Source: Scylla paramamosain (lineage: Eukaryota; Arthropoda; Malacostraca; Decapoda; Portunidae). From it: a DNA stretch of 64,000 nt. Below, piece by piece: positions 24,686 to 36,018 of this stretch (position 1 is the first letter of the stretch; each line of letters begins with the position of its first letter). The stretch lies in the NCBI RefSeq assembly GCF_035594125.1, contig NC_087198.1, forward strand, positions 1,462,599 to 1,526,598, read 5' to 3'. The notes beneath the pieces are model-generated. The model saw only the letters and a list, made by a program, of their open reading frames with translations, searched no databases and was not told the origin of the DNA. Made by a program: the position numbers and the translations under genes.

Positions 24686-27600
24686 GCAAATTCTTGTTAA
24701 AAGTTAGTTTTATTGCAATGTAATGTGATTGCCCTGCTTTTTAGTGCTTTATTGCCTAACACGCTCAAAAAAACCCAAAAGACATTTTTCTGGTAATGTC
24801 ATTTTTTTCCCACAAAAAGCTGGATTCGCATGCAATTTGGGGTTTTGGTAACTAAGGATGTGAAAAGCACTCAAAATAATCGCAATTAGTAAGATTGTTC
24901 TGTTTCTCAATTAAGAGTGTTGTTCCAGAGTTATAGCATTTTGGAATGTAAGAAACTTCTCAATATACACGAGTTTTTGCGTTTTTTGCCTTGTAGTTCT
25001 TGTGAAACTATAAAACACTCATTATACACGTTTCTCGTAATGTCCTTTTGCTTCCCAATATAGAGTGCTTTCCATCCATTTTCGCGTTTTTTGTAGGTAA
25101 CAATTTCAAAAATACTTAAAATATACCTTTTCGGTAATGTTATTTTATTTCTTCATAATGGTTGGTTTACATCCGTTTTGGCGTTTTTCTACGTAAAACA
25201 CCGAAAAGACACGTTTTTAGTAATTTTGTTTTGGATTCCCATATAGATTGACTTCCATGTTGTTTATCGTTTTGGTTCTTAACATGCTGAAAAACACTCA
25301 TATGACCGTTTTCTGGCAAAAGACATTTAATTTCCACATATAGGTGGCTTTGCATGCACTTTAGGGGTTTGGTACATAACAGTTCCAAAAAAAAAAAAAG
25401 CTAAATTTAACTTTTTTGGTAATATTCTTATTTCACATAATTTCCTAAAATTTGCCCGAATTTTGGCATTTCGGTACCTGTGAAGATGAATAAGAAAGAA
25501 AAAAATATTGTATTTATTTAATTTTTTATTTATTTATTGTTTCTCAATAAAGAGTGTTATTTGTGGCTTTTAGCTTTTTGGTAATTAATGAACTTAAAAA
25601 CACGCATAATACTCGTTTCTCGTAATCTCCTTTCGTTTCCCAAAAATAGTGTTCTTTGCATTTATTTAAACGTTTTTATTGGTAACATGATCAAAAACAC
25701 TCAAAATACATGTTTTTGGTAATGTTATTCTGTTTCACCATAAAGAGTGTTTTGCATGCGTTTTCGTGTTTTGGTATATAAGGAGCTCAAAAACACATAA
25801 ATGCAAGTTCTTGGTAAAAATTCGTTTTCCTCCAACGTAATACGATTGCCCTCCTGTTTATTGCTTTATTTTGAATCACGCTCAAAAACACTCAAAAGAC
25901 ACTTTTCTGGTAAAGTCTTTTTTTTCCCACAAATCTATTTTCCCTTGCAATTTTGGGATTTGATAAGAATGTGAAAAGCAATCAAAATACACGTACGAGT
26001 ATATATTAAGGTTGATCTGTTTCTCAATTAGGAGTGTTATACATGAGTTTTAGCATTTTCGTATCTAGGAAACCTCTCCATATACACGAGATTTTGCGTT
26101 TTTTGCCTCGCGGGTCTTATGAACTATAAAACACTCATTATACACTTTTCTTGCAATATCCTTTTCTTTATCAATATAGAGTGCTTTGCATCAATTTTCG
26201 CGTTTTTTGTAGATAACATGCTCAAAAACACTCAAAATATACCTATTTAGTAACGTTTTTTCTATTTCTTGATATTGGTTGCTTTGCATCCGTTTTAGAG
26301 TTTTTCTACGTAAAACACTGAGAACACACGTTTTTAGTAGCTTTTTTTTGGATTCCCATATAGAGTGAGTTCTTTATTATTTATCGTTTTGGTGCCTAAC
26401 ATGCTAAAAAACACTCAAAACACATATTTCTGGTAAGGTCGTTTAATTTCCTCATATAGGAGTCTTTGCATGCACTTTAAGGTTTGGTACATAACAGTCC
26501 AATTAAAAAAAAACCGGAAATTAACTTTTTTTGATAATACTCTTTTATCATATGATTGCCGTGAATTTTCCCAGAATTTTGGCATCTCGATAGCTATGAA
26601 TATGAATAACAAAAAAAAAAAAAAAATTTTTTTATATTTTTATTTTTTATTTTCTAAATAAAGACTTATTGGTGGGTTTTAGCTTTTTGGTACTTAAGGA
26701 ACTTAAAAAAACACTCATAATACACGTTTCTCGTAATATCCTTTTGTTTCGCAAACATAATGTTCTTTGCATGTAATTAAGCGTTTTTATAGATAACAAT
26801 ATCAAAAACACTCAAAATACATGTTTTTGGTAATGTTGTTCTGTTTCTCCATAAAGTTTGTTTTTGTATGGGTTTTAGCGGTTTGGTATATAAGGACATC
26901 AAAAAACACTTAAAGGCAAGTTTTTGGTATAAATTGTTATTCCAGTGTAATATGATTGCCCTGCTTTTTAGTGCTTTATTGCCTATCACGCTCAAAAACA
27001 CTTAAAAGACACTTTTCTGGTAATGTCATTTTTTTCTTACATAAAGGTGGTTTTGCATGCAATTCGGGGTTTTGGTAACTAAGAATGTGAAAAGCACTCA
27101 AAATACACGCATTTAGTAAGGTTGTTCTGTTTCTCAATTAAGAGTGTTATTCATGAGTTTCAGCATTTTGGTATCTAGGAACCTTCTCCATATACACGAG
27201 TTTTTTTGTGTTTTTAGCCTTTTGGTTCTTTTGAACTATAAAAAACTCATTATACACTTTTCTTGCAAAGTCCTTTTGTTTTTTAATATAGAGTGCTTTG
27301 CATCAATTTTCGCGTTTTTTTTGTAGAAAACAAGCTCAAAAACACTCAAAATACTCGTACACGTTTCTCGTAATGTCCTCTTCTTTGCCAATATAAAGTG
27401 CTTTCCATCCATTTTTGGATTTTTTGTAGGTAACAAGCTCAAAAACACAACAAAATATATCTTTTTGGTAATGTTATTCTTTTTCTTCATATTGGTTGGT
27501 TTGCATCCGTTTTAGCGTTTTTCTACGTAAATCACTGAAAAGACACGTTTTAAGTAATATTGTTCAGATTGCTGAAAAACACTCAAAAGACAGTTTTCTG

Positions 27601-28724
27601 GTAAAGTCGTGTAATTTCCCCATATAGGTGGATTTGCATGCACTTCAGAGTTTGTACTTAACTCCGGAATAAAGCTAAAATTATTTCTTTTACAATGATT
27701 TTTTTTTTTTTACAAAATTTCCATGAATTTTGGCAGAATTTTGGCATCTCGATGCCAAAATGAAGATGAATAACAAATTTTTTTTTTCTCAATTAAAAGT
27801 TATTTGTGGGTTTTAGCTTCTTGGTACTTAAGGAACTTAAAAACACTCATAATACACGATTTTCGTAATGTCCTTTCATTTTCCAAACATAGGGTTCTTT
27901 GCATGTATTTAGGCATTTTTATAGGTAACATGAACAAAAACACTCACAATACATGTTTCTGGTAATGTTATTCAGTTTCTCTATAAAGGGTGTTTTCCAA
28001 GCGTTTTAGCGTTTTGGTATGTAAGAAGCTCAAAAACATGTAAACGCAGGTTCTTGGTAAAAGTTGGTTTTATTCCCATGTAATGTGATTGCCCTCCTTT
28101 TTAGGGCTTTAGTGCCTATCACGCTCAAAAACACTCAAAAGACACTTTTTTGGTAATGTCATTTTTTTTCCCACATAAAGCTAGTTTTGCATGCAATTTT
28201 TGGTTTTGGTAACTAAGAATGTGAAAAGCACTCAAAATACATGCATTTGGTAAGGTTGTTCTGTATTCTTAATTAAGAGTGTTATTTCTGAGTTTCAGCA
28301 TTTTGGTATCTAAGAAACTTCTCCATATACACCGAGTTTTGCGATTTTTGCCTTGTGGCTGTTGTGAAACTATAAAACACTCATTATACACGTTTCTCGT
28401 AATGTCCTTTTGTATCCCAATATAGAGTGCTTTCCATCCATTTTCGCGTTTTTTGAAGGTAAGAAGCTCAAAAACACTCAAAATATACTTTTTTGGTAAT
28501 GTTATTCTATTTCTCCATATTCGTTGGTTTGCATCCGATTTAGCGTTTATCTACATAAAACACTGAAAAGATACTTTTTCAGTAATTTTGTGATGGATTC
28601 CCACATTTAGTGACTTCCATATTATTTATCGTTTTGGTGGCTAACATGCTGAAAAAAAAAAACACAAAAGACAGGTTTCTGGTAAGGTCGTTTAATTTCC
28701 CCATGCATAATGCATTTCCCCATG

Positions 28725-28753
28725 CTAAAGTGCATGCTTTGCATGCACTTTAG
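28725..28753 (+). repeat. Perfect 13-bp hairpin created inside m9
   Basis: CTAAAGTGCATGC, a TTT loop, then its exact reverse complement GCATGCACTTTAG. Just upstream, CATGC...TTTCCC is also repeated (28700-28724). The mirror site near 11980-12010 has the ordinary single sequence, so the hairpin arose in this arm only. Confidence 0.85.
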
Positions 28754-28971
28754 GGTTTGGTACATAACAGTCCGAAAAAAAAGCTAAAATTAACTCTTTT
28801 TCATAATGTTCTTTTTTCACACAACTTCCCTGAATTTTTCACAGAATTTTAGCATCTCGGTACCTATGAAGATGAATAAAAAAAAATCCTATTTTTCTAA
28901 TTATTTATTTTTTTTTTTCTCTATAAAGAGTGTTAATTGTGGGTTTTAGCTTTTTGGTACTTAAAGAACTT

Positions 28972-30080
28972 AAAAACACTCATAATACACGTTTCTCGAA
29001 ATGTCCTTTCGTTTCCCAAACATAAGATTCTTTGCATGTATTTAAGCGTTTTTATAGGTAACATGATCAAAAACACTCAAAATACATGTTTTTGGTAATG
29101 TTATTCCGTTTCTAAATAAAGGGTGTTTTACATGCGTTTTAGCGTTTTGGTATATAAGGAGCTCAAAAACACTTAGAAAAAACACTTGGTAAAAGTTGAT
29201 TTTATTCCCATGTAATGTGATTGCCCTGCTTTTTAGTGCTTTATTGCCTATCATGCTAAAAAAAAAAAAAAAAAAAACACTTAAAAGACACTTTTCTGGT
29301 AATGTCATTTTTTTTCCCACATAACGCTACTTTCACATAAACTTTGGGTTTTTGGTAACTAAGAATGTGAAAAACACTCAAAATACACGCATTTGGTAAG
29401 GCTGTTCTGTTTCTCAATTGATAGTGTTTTTCAGGAGTTTCACCATTTTGGTATCTAAGAAACTTCTTCATATATACGAGTTTTTTGCGTTTTTTGTCTT
29501 GTGATTCTTCAGAATCTATAAAACACTCATTATACACGTTTCTCGTAATGTCCTTTTGTTAACCAATAGAGAGAGCTTTCCATCGATTTTCGCGTTTTTT
29601 TTGTAAGTAAAAAGCTAAAAAAAAAACTTAAAATATACCTTTTTGGTAATCTTATTCAATTTCTTTATATTGGTTGGCTTGCATCCGTTTTAGCGTTTTT
29701 CTACGTAAAACACGAAAAAGACACGTTTAAAGTAATTTTGTTTTGGATTACCACATAGAATGACTTCAATATTATTTATTGTTTTGATGACTAACATGCT
29801 CAAAAACACTAGAAACACCGGTTTCTCGTAAAGTCGTCTGATTTCTCCATATAATTGGGTTTGCATGCACTTCATGGTTTGGTACATAACAGTCCGAAAA
29901 AAAAGCTAAAATTAACATTTTTGATAATGTTCTTTTTACACATAGTTTCCCTGAATTTTGCCAGAATTTTGGCATCTCAGTACCTATGAAGAAGAATAAA
30001 AAAAAAAAAATCCTATTTTTTCTTATTTCTTTTTTTTTCTTTATAAAGAGGTTTTAGCTTTTTGGTACTTATGGAACTTA
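28972..30080 (+). repeat. Reference intact HOR unit (m1-m11 plus m5b)
   Basis: This is a complete forward copy, useful as a ruler. Approximate monomer starts are m1 28972, m2 29069, m3 29165, m4 29258, m5 29370, m5b 29465, m6 29519, m7 29617, m8 29707, m9 29802, m10 29897 and m11 29995; the next m1 starts at 30081. Lengths run 86-112 bp except m5b, which is about 54 bp and looks like the second half of a monomer. Landmarks: m1 has ACACGTTTCTCG and ends ACATGATC. m3 has GGCAAGTTCTTGG and ATTGCCCTGC. m7 ends TTTCTACGT. m8 has TTTTGGATT and TTTATCGTTTTG. m10 has GGCATCTCGGTACC. m11 is dominated by A and T runs. The m4 A run at 29258-29276 is expanded in this copy. Confidence 0.85.
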
Positions 30081-30430
30081 AAAACACCCATAATACACGT
30101 TTTTCGTAATGTCCTTTCGTTTCCCAGATATGGGGGTTCTTAGCATGTATTTAAGTGTTTTTAGAGGTAACATGATCAAAAACACTCAAAATATATGTTT
30201 TTCGTAATGTTAATCTGTTTCTCCATAAAGGGTGTTTTGCATGTGTTTTAGCGTTTTGGTATATAAGGAGTTAAAAAACACTTAAAGGCAAGTTCTTGGT
30301 AAAAGTTGGTTTTATTCCGTTGTAATGTGATTGCCCTCCTTTTTAGTGCTTTATTGCTTAACTCTCTCAAAAACCCTCAAAAGACACTTTTCTGGTTATA
30401 TCATTTTTTTTCCCACATAAAGCTTGTTTT

Positions 30431-30707
30431 TTATTATTATTATTAAACATAACGGAGAAGGCAGAGTGGGACGAGCGCAAGCGCTATAAGTTGCCAGATG
30501 ACAACCCCAACCCACCTTGACCGTAGAAAGAAGAAAGGAAAAGCAATTAGCACAATAGTAGGATGAAATCAGAGCAGGAGAAAATAGGTTAAACAATTAT
30601 AAAGAACGCCTCAACGAACTGAGAATTATTAAAACTCACAAAAAAACTCAACAAAAAAAAACAACAATTCGGACTTATTTAATATATGTCAGACAACACG
30701 AGTAAAT
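30431..30707 (-). mobile_element. Foreign insertion, LINE-like 3' tail ending in (TAA)n
   Basis: About 277 bp unlike the satellite interrupt m4. Read on the minus strand they end in TAATAATAATAATAA (30445-30431), preceded by a mixed-composition stretch with a short hairpin AGCGCAAGCGCT (30474-30485). The distal half is A-rich on the + strand. A simple triplet tail suggests the 3' end of a 5'-truncated non-LTR retrotransposon, but no reverse-transcriptase reading frame is present and the family is unrecognised. No target-site duplication is seen. Compared with the mirror site near 10270-10300, about 20 bp of m4 are missing, so it inserted with a small target deletion or a repair patch. Confidence 0.5.
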
Positions 30708-31201
30708 GTAGTATAACTAAGAATGTGAAAAACACTCAAAATACACGCATTTAGTAATGTTATTCTGTTTCTTAATTAAGAGTGTTATTCAGGAGTTTCA
30801 GCATTTTGGTATCTAAAAAACTTCTCCATATACACTAGTTTTTGCGTTTTTTGCTTTGTGGTTCTTGTCAAACTATAAAATACTCATTATACACGTTTCT
30901 CGTAATGTCTTTTTGTTTCCCAATATAGAGTGCTTTCCATCTATTTTCGCGTTTTTTTTGTTGGTTACAAGCTCAAAAATACTTAAAATATATCTTTTTG
31001 GTAATGTTATTCTATTTCTTTATATTGGTCTGTTTGCATCAGTTTTAACGTTTTTTACGTAAAACACTGAAAAGACACGTTTTCAGTAATTTTGTTTTGG
31101 ATTCCCATATAGAGTGACTTCCATATTATTTATCGTTTTGGTGCTTAACATGCTGAAAAACACTCAAAAGACAGTTTTCTTGTAAAGTCGTTTAATTTCC
31201 T

Positions 31202-31730
31202 CGTAGAAAAACGCTAAAACGGATGCAAACCAACGAGTATGAAAAAATAGAATAATATTACCAGAAAAGTATATTTTGTGTGTTTTTGAGCTTGTTACAT
31301 AAAAAAAAACGCAAAAATGGATGCAAAGCACTGTATATTACGAAAAAAAAATGGACATAACAAAAAACATATATAATTAGTGTTTTATAGTTTCACCAGA
31401 ATCACAAGGCAAACAACGCAAAAACTCGTTTGTGTGGAGAAGTTTCTAAGATACCAAAATGCTGAAACTCATGAATAACACTCTTAATCAACAAACAGAA
31501 CAACCTTACTAAATGCGTGTATTTTGAGTGTTTTTTTTTTACATTCTTAGTTACCACAACCCCAAATTCCATGCGAAATTAACTTTATGTGAGAAAAAAA
31601 TGACATTACCAGAAATATGTCTTTGAGTGTTTTTGAGCATGTTAGGCAATAAAGCACTAAAAAGCAGGTCAATCACATTACATGGGAATAAAACCAACTT
31701 TTACGAAAAACTTGCCTTTTAGTGTTTTCG
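31202..31730 (-). repeat. HOR block 12, reverse m7 to m3
   Basis: Mirror partner of 9251-9779. The left breakpoint is TTTAATTTCC joined to TCGTAGAAAAACGC at about 31202. The right breakpoint is type A (AGTGTTTTCGACACGC near 31720-31735). Confidence 0.85.
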
Positions 31731-32203
31731 ACACGCATTTAGTAAGGTTGTTCTGTTTCTCAATTAAAAGTGTTATTCATGAGTTTCAGCATTTTAGTAT
31801 CTAGGAAGCTTTTCCATATACACGAGTTTTTGCGTTTTTTGGCTTGTGGTTTTTTTGAACTATAAAGCATTCATTATACACTTTTCTCGCAATGTCCCTT
31901 TGTTTCCCAATATAGACTGTTTTGTATCAATTTTGTGTTTTTTTGTATGTAACAAGCTCAAAAACACTCAAAATATATATTTTTGGTAATATTTTTCTGC
32001 TTCTTGATATTGGTTGGTTTGCATCAGTTTTAGCGTTTTTCTACGTAAAACACTGAGAAGACAAGTTTTCAGTAATTTTCTTTTAGATTCCCACATAGAG
32101 AGAGTTCCTTATTATTTATCGTTTTGCTGGCTAACATGCTGAAAAACACTCAAAAGACAGATTTCTGGTAAGGTCTCTTATTTCCTCATATGCGAGGCCT
32201 TGC
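31731..32203 (+). repeat. Inverted m5-m9 cassette, long form
   Basis: Forward m5, m5b, m6, m7, m8 and m9 with an intact m5/m5b boundary. Ends GCGAGGCCTTGCATGTC at 32192-32208. Mirror partner of 8773-9250; the private GCGAGGCC/GGCCTCGC variant is shared. Confidence 0.85.
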
Positions 32204-35200
32204 ATGTCTTTTGAGTGTTTTTGAACGTGTTACGCAATAAAGCACTAAAAGGAAGGGCACTCACATTACATGGGAATAAAACCAAATTTTACCAAGAACT
32301 TGCCTTTAAGTGTTTTTGAGCTCCTTACATACCAAAACGCTAAAACGCCTGCAAAATACATTTTATGGAGAAACAGAATAATATTACCAAATACATGTAT
32401 TTTGAGTGTTTTTGATCATATTATCTATAAAAACACTTAAATACATGCAAAGAACCTTATGTTTCGGAAACGAAAGGACATCACGAGAAACGTGTATTAT
32501 GAGTGTTTTTTAAGTTCCTTCAATACCTAAAAGCTAAAACCCACAAATAACACTCTTTATTTAAAAAAAAAAAATGTTTTTTTTTTTTTTTTGTTACTCA
32601 TCCTTATAGGTACCAAAATGCGAAAATTCTGCCAAAATTCAGGGTATTTATGTGGAAAGAAGAACATTACCAAAAAAGTTAATTATAGGTTTTTTTCGGA
32701 TTGTTAAGTACCAAACCCTAAAGTGCATGCAAAGACACCTATATAGGGAAGTTAAACGACTTTATCAGAAACCTATCTTTTCAGTGTTTTCCAGCTTGTT
32801 AGGCACCAACACGATAAATAATATGGAAGTCAGTCAATATGTGAATCCAAAACAAAATTACTGAAAACGTGTCTTTTCAGTGTTTTACGTAGAAAAACAC
32901 TAAAGCGGAAGCATACCAACCTATATGAAGAAATAGAATAACATTACTAAAAAGATATATTTTGAGTGTTTTTGAGATTGTTACCTACAAAAAATGCAAA
33001 AATCGATGTAAAGCACTCTATATTAGGAAAAAAAAGGATTTTACGAGAAAACAACCACAAGGCAATAAACACAAAAACTCGTGTATATAGAGAAATTTCT
33101 TACAAACCGAAATGATGAAATGCATGAATAACACTTTTAATCAATAAACAGAACTACCTTTCCATATTGTGTATTTTGAGTGTTTTTCACATTCTTAGTT
33201 ACGAAGATGCCAAATTACATGTGAAACTACCTTCATGTGGGAAAAAAAAATGACATTTCCAAAAAAGTGTATTTTTAGTGTTTTTGAGCGTGATATGCAA
33301 CAATGCCCTAAAAACCAGAACAATCACATTACATGGGAATAAAACCAACTTTTACGAAGAACTTGCCTTTAAGTGTTTTTTAACTGCTTACATACCAAAT
33401 CTCTAAAACGTATGGAAAACACCCTTTATGGAGAAACACAATAACATTACCAAAAACATGTATTTTGAGTGTTTTTGATCATGTTACCAATAAAAACGCT
33501 TAAATACATGCAAATAACCCTATTTTTGGGAAATGAATGGACATTACGAGAAACGTGTATTATGAGTGTTTTTAAGTTCATTAAGTACGAAAAAGCTAAA
33601 AGGATTTTTTTTTTTTGTTATTCATCTTCATAGGTACCGAGATGCCAAAATTCTGGGAAAATTCAGGACTATTATATGTTAAAACAAAAATTATCAAAAA
33701 AGTAAATTTTGGCTTTTTTTTTCGGACTCTTATGTACCAAACCCTAAAGTGCATCCAAAGACTCCTATATGAGGAAATTAAACGACCTTACAAGAAATAT
33801 GTGTTTTGAGTGTTTTTTAACATGTTAGGCACCAAAACGATAAATAATAAAGAACTCACCTTATATGGGAATCCAAAAAAAAGCTACTGAAAACGTGTCT
33901 TCTCAGTGTTTTACGTAGAAAAACTCTAAAACGGATGCAAAGCAACCAATATCAAGAAATAGAAAAACGTTACTAAAAAGGTATATTTTGAGTGTTTTTC
34001 AGCATGTTACCTACAAAAAACGCGAAAATTGATGCAAAGCACTCTATATTCGGAAAGAAAAGGACATTGCAAGAAAAGTGTACAATGAGTGTTTTATAGT
34101 TCAAAAGAACGTCAAAAAACGCAAAATCTCGTGTATATGGAGAGGTTTTCTAGATACAAAAATGCTAAAACTCATGAATAACATTCCTAATTGAGAAACA
34201 GAACAGCCTTAATAAATGCATGTATTTTGATTGCTTTTCACATTCTTATCAAAACCCAAAATTGCATGCGAAAATAAATTTGTGGGAAAAAAAAAACACT
34301 TTACCACAAAAGTGTCATTCGAGTGTTTTTGAGCGTGATAGAAAATAAAGCACTAAAAAGGAGGGCAATAACATTACATTGGAGGAAAACGAATTTTTAC
34401 GAAGAACTTGCATTTATTTGTTTTTGAGCTCCTTATATACCAAAACACTAAAACGCATGCAAAACACTCTTTATGGTGAAACAGAATAACATTAAAAAAA
34501 AAAAATATATATATATTTTGAGTGTTTTTGATCATGTTACCAATAAAAACGCTTAAATAAATGCAAAGAACATTATTTTTGGGAAACGAAAGGAGATTAC
34601 GAGAAACGAGTATTATGAATGTTTTTTAAGTTCATTAATTACCAAAAAGCTAAAATAACCACAAATAACACTTTTTATTGAGAAACAATAAATAAGTGAA
34701 AAAAAAAATACAATATATTTTTTTCTTTCTTATTCATCTTCACAAGTACCGAAATGCCAAAATTCCGGCAAATTTCAGGAAATTATGTAAAATAAGAACA
34801 TTATCAAAAAAGTTAAATTTACCTTTTTTTTCGAACTGTTATGTACCAAACCCCTAAAGTGCATGCAAAGCCACCTATATGGGGAAATTAAACGTGTTTG
34901 CCAGGAAACTGTCTTATGAGTGTTTTTCAGCATGTTAGGAACCAACATGAGAAAACCCAAGGAAGTCAATCTATATGGGAATCCAAAACAAAATTACTGA
35001 AAAACGTGTCTTTTTCGGTGTTTTACGTACAAAACGCTAAAACGGATGCAAACTAATCAAAATGAAGAAATAGAATAACATTAACAAAAAGGTATATTTT
35101 GAGTGTTTTTGAAATTGTTACCTACAAAAAACGCGAAAATGAATAAAAAGCACTCTATATTGGGAAGCAAAAGGCATCAAAAAGCATGTTAGGCACTGAA

Positions 35201-35711
35201 ACGATAAATAATATGAAAGTCACTCTATATGGAAATGCAAAAGAAAATTATTGGAAACGTGTCTTTTAAAAGATTTACGTAGAAAAACGCTAAAATGGAG
35301 GCAAACCAACCAATATGAAGGAATAGAATAACATTAACAAAAAAGTATATTTTGTGTGTTGTTGAGCTTGTTACATAAAAAGAAACCCGAAAATGGATAC
35401 AAAGCACTCTACATAAGAAAAAAAAAAAGGACATAATGAGAAACGCGTATAATGAGTGTTTTATAGTTCACCAGAAACACAAGGCAAAAAACGCAAACAT
35501 TCGACTGTATGGAGAAGTTTCTAAGATACCAAAATACTGAAACTCATGAATAACACTCTTAATCAAGAAACAGAACAACTTTACTCAATGCGTGTTTTTT
35601 GAGTGTTTTTTTTTACTTTCTTAGTTACCAAAACCCCACTAAAAAGCAGGGCAGTCATATTACATGGGAATAAAACCAACTTTTACGAAGAACTTGCCTT
35701 TTAGTGTTTTT
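32204..35711 (-). repeat. HOR block 14, reverse, about three units
   Basis: m1/m11 boundaries near 32511, 33570 and 34628. Up to about 33480 it mirrors 7450-8772. From about 33600 it instead follows the 14-18 kb block in direct orientation, so a change of ancestry lies at about 33480-33610, where m11 is also shortened. The trimer junction is at 35164-35190. Ends at a type A breakpoint. Confidence 0.85.
35164..35190 (-). repeat. m6/m8 trimer-duplication junction (reverse)
   Basis: GAAGCAAAAGGCATCAAAAA followed by GCATGTTAGG, as at 17831-17855. Confidence 0.75.
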
Positions 35712-36018
35712 GACACGTATTTAGTAAGTTTGCTCTGTTTCTCAATTAAGAGTGTTATTCATGAGTTTCAGCATTTACACGAGTTTTTGCGTTTTTTGCC
35801 TTGTGGATTTTTTGAATTATAAAACATTCATTTTACATTTTTCTCGCATTGTTTTCTACGTAAAACACTGAGAAGACACGTTTTCAGTAATTTTCTTTTG
35901 GATTCCCACATAGATTGAGTTCCTTATTATTTATCGTTTTGGTGCCTAATATGCTGAAAAACACTCAAAAGACAGATTTCTGGTAACGTCTTTAATTTCC
36001 TCATATGGGAGGCTTTGC
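35712..36018 (+). repeat. Inverted m5-m9 cassette, short form
   Basis: Carries the 25-bp m5/m5b deletion (TCAGCATTTACACGAG near 35767) and the m6-m7 deletion (CGCATTGTTTTCTACG near 35845). Ends GGAGGCTTTGCATGTC at 36008-36023. Direct copy of 18458-18763. Confidence 0.85.

Larger units (their letters stand above)
23383..31201 (+). repeat. HOR block 11, forward, about seven units
   Basis: m1 starts near 24468, 25596, 26707, 27839, 28972 and 30081. It is the main right arm of the palindrome. It lacks m6 near 23745, and one HOR relative to the left arm: m7 joins the m6 of the following unit at 27352-27360, with TACTCGTAC at the join. It holds the trimer junction (23911-23941), a triplication (24638-24685), a new hairpin (28725-28753) and a foreign insertion (30431-30707). 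Confidence 0.88.

Noticed and set aside
30396..30596. Minus-strand open frame of 66 codons across the 30.4-kb insertion
   Set aside because: Begins and ends in different sequence sources and shows no reverse-transcriptase or other motif.
7450..33480. Giant terminal-inverted-repeat transposon (Maverick-like) with the palindrome as its ends
   Set aside because: The arms meet almost directly at 20955 with no internal genes, no target-site duplication was seen at the outer ends, and both arms consist only of satellite.
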